Shown here: positions 58,245 to 64,000 of the stretch, one piece after another
How the letters are laid out: each line of letters starts with the position of its first letter
Position numbering within the stretch: position 1 is the stretch's first letter
Source of the DNA: Prorocentrum cordatum
Taxonomy: Eukaryota > Sar > Dinophyceae > Prorocentrales > Prorocentraceae
Direction of reading: 5' to 3'
Assembly: GCA_963575745.1 (NCBI GenBank)
Contig: CAUYUJ010017914.1
Span: 110,195-174,194 of the forward strand
DNA length: 64,000 bases
Program-made: the position numbers and the translations under genes
The notes under the pieces: generated by a model
Told to the model about the DNA's origin: nothing
Databases searched by the model: none
Seen by the model: only the letters and a program-made list of their open reading frames with translations

Positions 58245-59815
58245 TCCTCCTTCTCCTCCTCCACGTGCTCCTCCTGCTCCTCCTCCTCCTCCTCCTCCTC
58301 CTCCTCCTCCTCCTCCTCCTTGTTATCCCTCTCCTCTTCCTCGTCCCGATCCTCTTCCTGCTCACACAGCCTTCCTCTCTCCTCCGTGTCCTCCTCCTCC
58401 TCCTCCTCCTCCCTTCCTGGCTCCTCGCTCCTCGTTTCACCGCCCCCTCGCCCCAGAAGTGCAGGAGGGACAGGGGGGAGGGACGGCGGTGGGAGGAGGA
58501 GGAGGAGGAGGAGGAGGAGGAGGAGGAGGCGGAGAGGGTGAGGGAGGAGGAGCAGGAGGAGAGGGAGGAGGAGGAGGAGGAGGATGGAGGAGGGAGGAGA
58601 GGAGGAGGAGGAGGGAGGAGGAGGAGGAGAGGAGGAGGAGGAGGAGGAGGAGGAGGAGGAGGGGAGGAGGAGAGGAGGAGAGAGGAGGAGGAGGAGGAGG
58701 AGGAGGGGAGGAGGGGGGGGAGGGGGAGGGGGAGGAGGAGGGGGAGGGGAGGAGGAGGAGGGGGAGGAAGGAGGAGAGGAGGAGGAGGAGGAGGAGGAGG
58801 AGGAGGAGAGGAGGAGGAGGGCGGAGGCGGAGGCGGAGGCGGGAGGAGGAGGAGGAGGCGGGAGGAGGAGGAGGAGGAGGAGAGGATGAGGAGGAGGGGA
58901 GGAGGAGGAGGGAGGAAGGAGGAGGGGAGGAGGAGAGGAGAGGAGGAGGAGGTGGAGGGGGGGAGGAGGAGGAGGAGGAGGAGGAGGAGGAGGAGGAGGA
59001 GGAGGAGGAGGAGTAGAGGGGGAGGAGGAGAGGAGGAGGAGAGCGTTGGTGAGGCGGGGCGATGGGAGGCGCTCCGCAAGCTTGCGCGCAAGTTGGGCCT
59101 CTCCGCCTCCGAATCGAAATGTACAAGAGGCCCGCCGAGACATCTCCTCCTCTCATCCTAGTCCTCCTCTCCTCCCTTCATCCTCTCCTCCTCCTCCTCA
59201 TCTCATCCCCTCCTCCTCCTCCTCCTCCTCCTCCTCCTCCTCCTCCTCTCGCCGCGAGACGCTGCGGCGGCATGTGTCGCCGCGCCGCTGGTTCCGACAC
59301 GCGGCCTCACGTCTTGGAGAGGGCGCCGCGGCCACCAAACGCCGCCTCGGGCGCGGTCGGTTCGCCGTGGGTCTGCCGCGGTGCCAGCGTCGTCTACTTG
59401 GAGCGCAGGACGCAGGGTTTGCCGTGGGTTTGCCGTGTTGTCGGCGTCGTCCACTTGGGCGCGTCGGGAACACACGGCGCGGCGACATGTTTTGCTGTTT
59501 CCAGGCCCTGGGCCCTCGGAGGCCCGTATTGGCCCCTGGGGCCATCATCCGCAAAAGTGGCATGCGGAGGGAGGAAGAGGAGGAGGAGGAGGAGGAGGAG
59601 GAGGAGGAGGAGGAGGATTTGAGAGGAGGAGAGGTGAGAGGGGGGAGGAGGAGGAGGAGGATGAGGAGGAGGAGGAGGGAGGAGGAGGAGGAGGAGGAGG
59701 AAGAGGAGGAGGGTGGGCGGCAATCGAGGATTTCTCACGCCATCAGGAAACAGGAGTCAGGAGGATGATGAGGAGGAGGAGGAGGAGGAGGAGGAGGAGG
59801 AGGAGGAGGAGGGGA
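58235..59815. repeat. Strand-alternating (TCC)n and (GGA)n tracts
   Basis: TCC at 58235-58430, GGA at 58490-59035, TCC at 59155-59250, and GGA at 59570-59710 and 59765-59815. Purine strand changes four times in 1.6 kb, making inverted microsatellite pairs. The 320 bp at 59250-59570 hold GTCTGCCGCGG-TGCC/GTTTGCCGTG-TTGTC repeats (about 59370-59450) and no gene. Confidence 0.94.
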
Positions 59816-60330
59816 AGAGGGACATATGGAGGGGAAGGTGGCAAGGGACGAGGTCGAGGAGGGTGAGGAGTCAGAGACGAAGGAGGACGCGTGGGAGGGG
59901 ATCGAGTGGCCTGGCAGGGCTTGACCATAACGTTGTTCTGCTGGATTTCGGGCTTCGTTTTGTTGTTCGTTTTGGCGAAGAAGCCCAGGGAAGCCTGGTG
60001 AGGCCAGCCAGGACTGCCTGCGGGGGGGCGTCTGCACGCACTGAAGCCTTACCACTCCTCCGCTGCTCCTCCTGCGCTGCCAGGGGCCTGGCCTGGGCGA
60101 CAAGCGAGACCCGCGCCCCTGCCCACGGCAAATCCACTCCGGCATCACGTTCTCGCGACGTGCCCCCCCCCCCCCCCAGGCCTCGGGGCTGGACCTGAAG
60201 GGTGTTTTTTCGCCTCGTGCTCCGATCTGCCGTTGGATCTGTCCTGCCGGTGACGCCCGAAACAAGCTGTTGGAATCGAATCGATGCACTTGCCGTGAGG
60301 CCAGGTTCGGTCGACCCTGAGAAGAGATAG
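59816..60330. other. Unassigned sequence
   Basis: No motif or repeat partner seen; a C-run lies at 60165-60178. Confidence 0.35.
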
Positions 60331-60495
60331 AGGAACGAAAAATTACATAAACATAAAAACTCTCAGGTCCGCGCGGAGTTTTCGGATCGGCGCTCGACCC
60401 CCCAGGGGCGGCGCCGGAGGCGCCGCCAGGGGGCTCCAGCGCGGATCCGAGAAATCCGCGCGGACCTCCGAGTTATGATGTTTATGTCATTCCTC
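60331..60495. mobile_element. 165-bp foldback element, family F, copy 4
   Basis: The left arm AGGAACGAAAAATTACATAA, ACATAAAAACTC..GGTCCGCGCGGA pairs with the right arm TCCGCGCGGACCTCCGAGTT, ATGATGTTTATGTCATTCCT around GGCGCCGGAGGCGCC (60410-60425). Same family as 42019, 42751 and 44728. Confidence 0.8.
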
Positions 60496-61600
60496 GTTCC
60501 CCTAAGAGAGCAGCTTTGGGCGCCCGAGGCGCGAGGGAGGCCGAGGCGAAGCGCAAGGGCGGGCTCCTTTGCGAGGGCGGCAGTCTGCCGATCTTCGGCC
60601 CATCCCGCCACTGCGCCGTGGTCGTGGGCCTCGGACCTCGGGAGCACTCTGAGGGCTCTGAGAGGCTGCGCTGGGGTTGAGTCGGGCCCGTCCCTCTCCA
60701 GCAGGAATATTCAAAAATAGTCCAAAAATAGTCTGGGGACGATGTTTTAACTATTTTTGAGCATTCCCGAGAGATCCCGAAGGGCATCGGAATGATGCGC
60801 CCCAGGCTCTTCCTTGTCGTGGGCCACACCCCGCTTCCAGCCTTGTACTTTTTGTAGTTCGCTTCTCTGGCCATCCTTGGCTCTCTGCCACAGAACCATC
60901 CCATTGCACTGCCCTGCCTGCAAGCGCATGTGCCAACATCTTCTGTGCTGTTTGTTGCGAGCCCTCGTGTGAGCACCATGTTAATTTACAGTGAGAACGG
61001 CTGAGCGTCATACGCTTGCGTCCGACGACCCTCCTCATCCTCGGCCTCCTGCTCAACCGCGACAGCTTCTGTTCTCAGAGTGGGGACTTGGGCGAGGTCA
61101 GCGGGTCGGCGCCGTAGGCAGGAGGAGGGCCCACGCTGGGTGTGCGCCGCATTGACGCGGCGGCGACCCCAACAATGGTGTTCGAGGTTGCAGCCCGACG
61201 GTGGCCCTGAGCTTGCCAGCATCGGACGCTCCGCGCTGTCGGAGGGCCGCGACCGTGCAACAGTGAACGACCCGAGCGGTGTCAGAAGCTAACGCCGACG
61301 TCGTCGCGGCGAGCCCGCCGCACCTTCGGGCGATGCTGCGGGCTCTCCCCTGTTCGTGCAGGCGTCTCTGTCGTGGGGCCACCTCCTCGTTGCCTCGGCC
61401 CGCACCCCCCCCCGCTGTTCACTAGAGCTGCGGCAGCATTGGCGCAAGAATCTGCCCGCGTAAGGTCGCGGGTGAGCGCTCTCGTCCCCGATGCGGCGTG
61501 CCGCGCGGGCGGCCCGCGTAAGCCGCCGCGTCAGGTCGCTGTGCCATCTCGCGTCAGACCCGGATTTGATCGTCGCTCACTTGAAGGGGGGGGGGGGCAG
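60496..61600. other. Unassigned sequence with a small inverted repeat
   Basis: GGAATATTCAAAAATAGT (60714-60731) and ACTATTTTTGAGCATTCC (60750-60767) pair at 16 of 18 bases. CGGCCCATCCCGCCAC near 60598 also occurs at 57065. 61455-61570 resembles 17740-17885. No gene is supported. Confidence 0.45.
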
Positions 61601-61665
61601 GCGTTTCGACACCTTCGACGAAGACGGCAGCGGCTCGATAGACGCCGAGGAGTTCGAGGACCCGG
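61601..61665 (+). CDS. EF-hand calcium-binding motif, isolated exon or fragment
   Basis: After a GGGGGGGCAG that could be a splice acceptor, one frame reads RFDTFDEDGSGSIDAEEFED. DEDGSGSIDAEE is a complete 12-residue EF loop: acidic or oxygen ligands at 1, 3, 5 and 7, Ile at 8, Glu at 12, with F..F before and EEF after. EF-hands bind calcium, usually in pairs, as in calmodulin-like proteins and calcium-dependent kinases. Only one loop is present and the frame continues without a second, so this is one exon of a larger gene or a leftover piece. Confidence 0.6.
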
Positions 61666-62110
61666 GGCATCTGCAATGCTCCGTGTGCAACACTGGCGCT
61701 GCATGCGTGCGCGCGTTTCTGGTTGGTTTTGGTGGGCTGCCCAGTGGTCTGCCCGACACTCACCACCCACCAAACCACCCCGACCCAACCCGACGGCCCC
61801 AATTCGACCACCATTCCCAGAGTGGGGGGGCCGTCGGGGAACATGGAAGGAACACATGTGGAACCCGTAACCCCCAACCCGAAAATGGGATCTTCGGTTT
61901 GGGTTGAGGTGGTCTGGCATGTAGGCAGACACCGTGGCTGGATTCAGCATGAAATGCTCGACAGGAGCTCCGCGAACAGCACAACAAAAGAACCTAAACT
62001 TTTGAAGGGCTGCGTGGATGTTTCCACACATGCTTCGTGGGGTTCTGGCTTTCTTCCTTGCCGCGCCGCACCCGCGACACTCACACCTCACCTCTCTCCC
62101 CTTCTCACAC
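61666..62110. other. Unassigned sequence after the EF-hand
   Basis: The EF frame stays open to about 61907 but loses protein-like character. A-rich near 61980. No motif. Confidence 0.35.
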
Positions 62111-62310
62111 AGCGCAGCACAGCACAGCACAGCACAGCATAGCACAGCTCAACGCAGCACAGCACAGCACAGCGCAGCACAGCACAGCACAGCTCAACGC
62201 AGCACAGCACAGCACAGCACAGCGCAGCACAGCACAGCACAGCACAGCTCAGCACAGCTCAGCTCAGCTCGGCACCGCACAGCACATCACAGCACAGCTC
62301 AGCACAGCAT
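62111..62310 (+). repeat. (CACAG)n pentamer array
   Basis: CAGCACAGCACAGCACAGCA with CAGCGCAGC and CAGCTCAACG variants for about 200 bp. Confidence 0.95.
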
Positions 62311-62342
62311 AGCACACAGGGCAGGCGCGCAGGGCACGGCAC

Positions 62343-63715
62343 GGCAGAGCGTGGCAGGGGTGGCATTTTCTCGACACTAGAGAGGGTGCGCAGGGGGTGG
62401 TCCCTCAGCGCAGTCTCTATGCGTGCCAAGGTCGGAGAGCGTGGCAGGGGTGGCACTTTCTCGACACCAGAGAGGGTGCACATCCTCAACACCACAGGGG
62501 CGCGCTGGGGGTGGGGTCGCTATCCGTTTCGGGCTCGCAAAGCGTGGCAAGCGTGGCACATCCTTGACACCACAGGGGGCGCGCTCGGGGTGGGGTCGCT
62601 ATCCGTTTCGGGCTCGCAAAGCGTGGCAGGCGTGGCACATCCTCGACACCACAGGGGGCGCGCTGGGGGTGGGGTCGCTATCCGTTTCGGGCTCGCAAAG
62701 CGTGGCAGGCGTGGCACATCCTCGACACCACAGGGGGCGTGGTCACAAAGCGTGGCAGGCGTGGCAATCCTCGGACTGCGGGGTGGGGTCGCTATCCGTT
62801 CGGGCTCGCAAAGCGTGGCAGGCGTGGCACATCCTCGACACCACAGGGGGCGCGCTGGGGGTGGGGTCGCTATCCGTTTCGGGCTCGCAAAGCGTGGCAG
62901 GCGTGGCACATCCTCGACACCACAGGGGGCGCGCTCGGGGTGGGGTCGCTATCCGTTTCGGGCTCGCAAAGCGTGGCAGGCGTGGCACATCCTCGACACC
63001 ACAGGGGGCGCGCTCGGGGTGGGGTCGCTATCCGTTTCGGGCTCGCAAAGCGTGGCAGGCGTCGCACATCCTCGACACCACAGGGGGCGCGCTGGGGGTG
63101 GGGTCGCTATCCGTTTCGGGCTCACAAAGCGTGGCAGGCGTGGCACATCCTCGACTCCACAGGGGGGGCGCGCTGGGGGTGGGGTCGCTATCCGTTTCGG
63201 GCTCACCAAGCGTGACAGGCGTGTGGCACATCCTCGACTCCACAGGGGGGGCGCGCGTGGGGGTGGAGGGTCGCTTTTTTTTTTTATTTTTTTCTATTTT
63301 ATTTTTGATTGTATTCTTATTTTTGTATGTTTTTTTTTGTATTTTTTTATTATTTATTATTTTTTTTATTACCTTTTCTGTTTATCCGTTTGGTTTTTGT
63401 CCTTTCTTTTTTTTTTTTTTTTTTTTTTGTTTTTCCTTTTTTTTTTTTTTTTCTTTTTTTTTTTTTTCTAGGGCTCGCAAAAGCGTGGCAGGCCGTGGCA
63501 CATCCTAGAACCCAAGGGCGCGCTCGGGGTGGGGTCGCTATCCGTTTCGGGCTCGTAAAGCGTGGCAGGCGTGGCACATCCTCGACACCACAGGGGGCGC
63601 GCTGGGGGTGGGGTCGCTATCCGCTTCGGGCTCGCAAAGCGTGGCAGGCGCGGCACATCCTCGACACCACAAAGGGCGCGCTGAGGGTGGTCGCTATCCG
63701 TTTCGGGCTGGTCCA
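62343..63715 (+). repeat. 79-bp minisatellite, about 14 units
   Basis: The unit contains AAGCGTGGCAGGCGTGGCAC, ATCCTCGACACCACAGGGGG, CGCGCTGGGGGTGGGGTCGC and TATCCGTTTCGGGCTCGCA. Unit anchors (CGCTATCCG) lie at about 62518, 62597, 62676, 62788, 62867, 62947, 63026, 63105, 63187, 63536, 63616 and 63690. Early units (62343-62520) are variants. The 79-bp period cycles the frame, and there are no plus-strand stops in the units, so long frames arise without coding meaning. Confidence 0.95.
63271..63470 (-). other. T-rich block splitting the 79-bp array
   Basis: About 200 bp of almost pure T with scattered A, C and G, quite unlike the GC-rich units on both sides. On the minus strand it is an A-rich tract. 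It may be an inserted poly(A)-type sequence or locally expanded T-runs. The array resumes after it at about 63473. Confidence 0.85.
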
Positions 63716-63915
63716 GGTTGGTTGGTTTGGTTGGCTCGTGTGGTTAGTCCGGCTGATTCTGGCTGCGGTTGTTGGCATGACTAATATGGTTGGTCCGGCT
63801 GCCCTGCTTGAATGGCGTGGCTGACTGGTCTGGTTACTTTGCCTGGTTATGGCTGGAACGAATGATCTGGCTGGTCTGGTCAGTCTGGCTGGTCTGGCTG
63901 GTCTGGTCAGTCTCT
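63710..63915 (+). repeat. Degenerate (CTGGCTGGT)n-like repeat
   Basis: GGTTGGTTTGGTTGGCTCGT, GGTCTGGTCAGTCTGGCTGG and similar 5- and 10-base words follow the minisatellite to near the window end. Confidence 0.8.
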
Positions 63916-64000
63916 CGTCAGGATGGCGAAGCGAGATGTGACATGGTTTGTGAACAAACGTGGCATAAAATAAGTATGTGGGGTTCCTCGGAAGCGTAAT

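Noticed and set aside
57820-59143. 441-codon minus frame with a poly-Asp/Glu region
   Set aside because: It is built from GGA/TCC and GTC tracts, with no recognisable domain outside them.
62386-63508. Two 361-codon plus-strand frames with a repeating peptide
   Set aside because: The 79-bp unit is stop-free in every phase and the period is not a multiple of three, so the peptide cycles through frames; a poly-Phe end comes from the T-rich block.

Overview
The window reads as a gene-poor, GC-rich piece of a dinoflagellate nuclear genome. The most specific evidence is on the minus strand at 36788-36767: a 21-of-22-base match to the dinoflagellate spliced leader, at the exact 5' end of a LINE. 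A TTTAGGG-type interstitial telomere tract (2691-2736), very large polypurine/polypyrimidine and CA microsatellites, and no run of ordinary host genes fit the same picture. High GC hints at a Prorocentrum-like genome, but that is only an inference.

Layout. 1-6.8 kb: a 1.9-kb CA-type microsatellite running into a telomere-like tract, TCC tracts, two minisatellites and small dispersed modules. 6.8-10.8 kb: a 121-bp inverted-repeat element, ATC tracts, a 100-N assembly gap, the 3' part of a Ty1/copia pol gene, then a ladder of hairpins. 10.8-28.7 kb: microsatellites, a gene fragment between 18-bp direct repeats (14.2-15.0 kb), a foldback element with a 5-bp target duplication and a recognisable empty site (15.7 kb), a pentamer-like AT-richer satellite (24.5-26.1 kb) and several small inverted-repeat elements. 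28.9-36.8 kb: one nearly full-length LINE on the minus strand. It has ORF1 with a zinc finger and coiled coil, and ORF2 with endonuclease, reverse transcriptase, RNase H and a Cys/His tail. It lies inside a TCC/GGA microsatellite, and its endonuclease is split by a 1,972-bp palindromic foldback element flanked by AATT. 37-48.4 kb: GC-rich minisatellites, copies of three dispersed families and a segmental tandem duplication carrying a 90-bp array. 49-53 kb: TCC tracts, a tRNA-Val-like insertion between 23-bp direct repeats, and an inverted-repeat element inserted into a dispersed repeat. 53.4-57.7 kb: 4 kb of degenerate CTTGG-type repeats related to the arms of the foldback element. 58-64 kb: strand-alternating GGA/TCC tracts, a lone EF-hand motif, a CAGCA pentamer array and a 79-bp minisatellite split by a T-rich block.

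How the parts relate. Almost everything supportable is mobile or repetitive. Three insertions can be placed relative to their targets: the foldback element in the LINE, the 178-bp foldback in a 142-bp repeat, and the 221-bp element in a 170-bp dispersed repeat. The tRNA-like insertion adds a fourth through its flanking duplication. No complete host protein-coding gene can be defended. A few short stretches look like possible exons and are listed at low confidence. All similarities were judged by eye, so boundaries and identities are approximate unless a repeat is called perfect.
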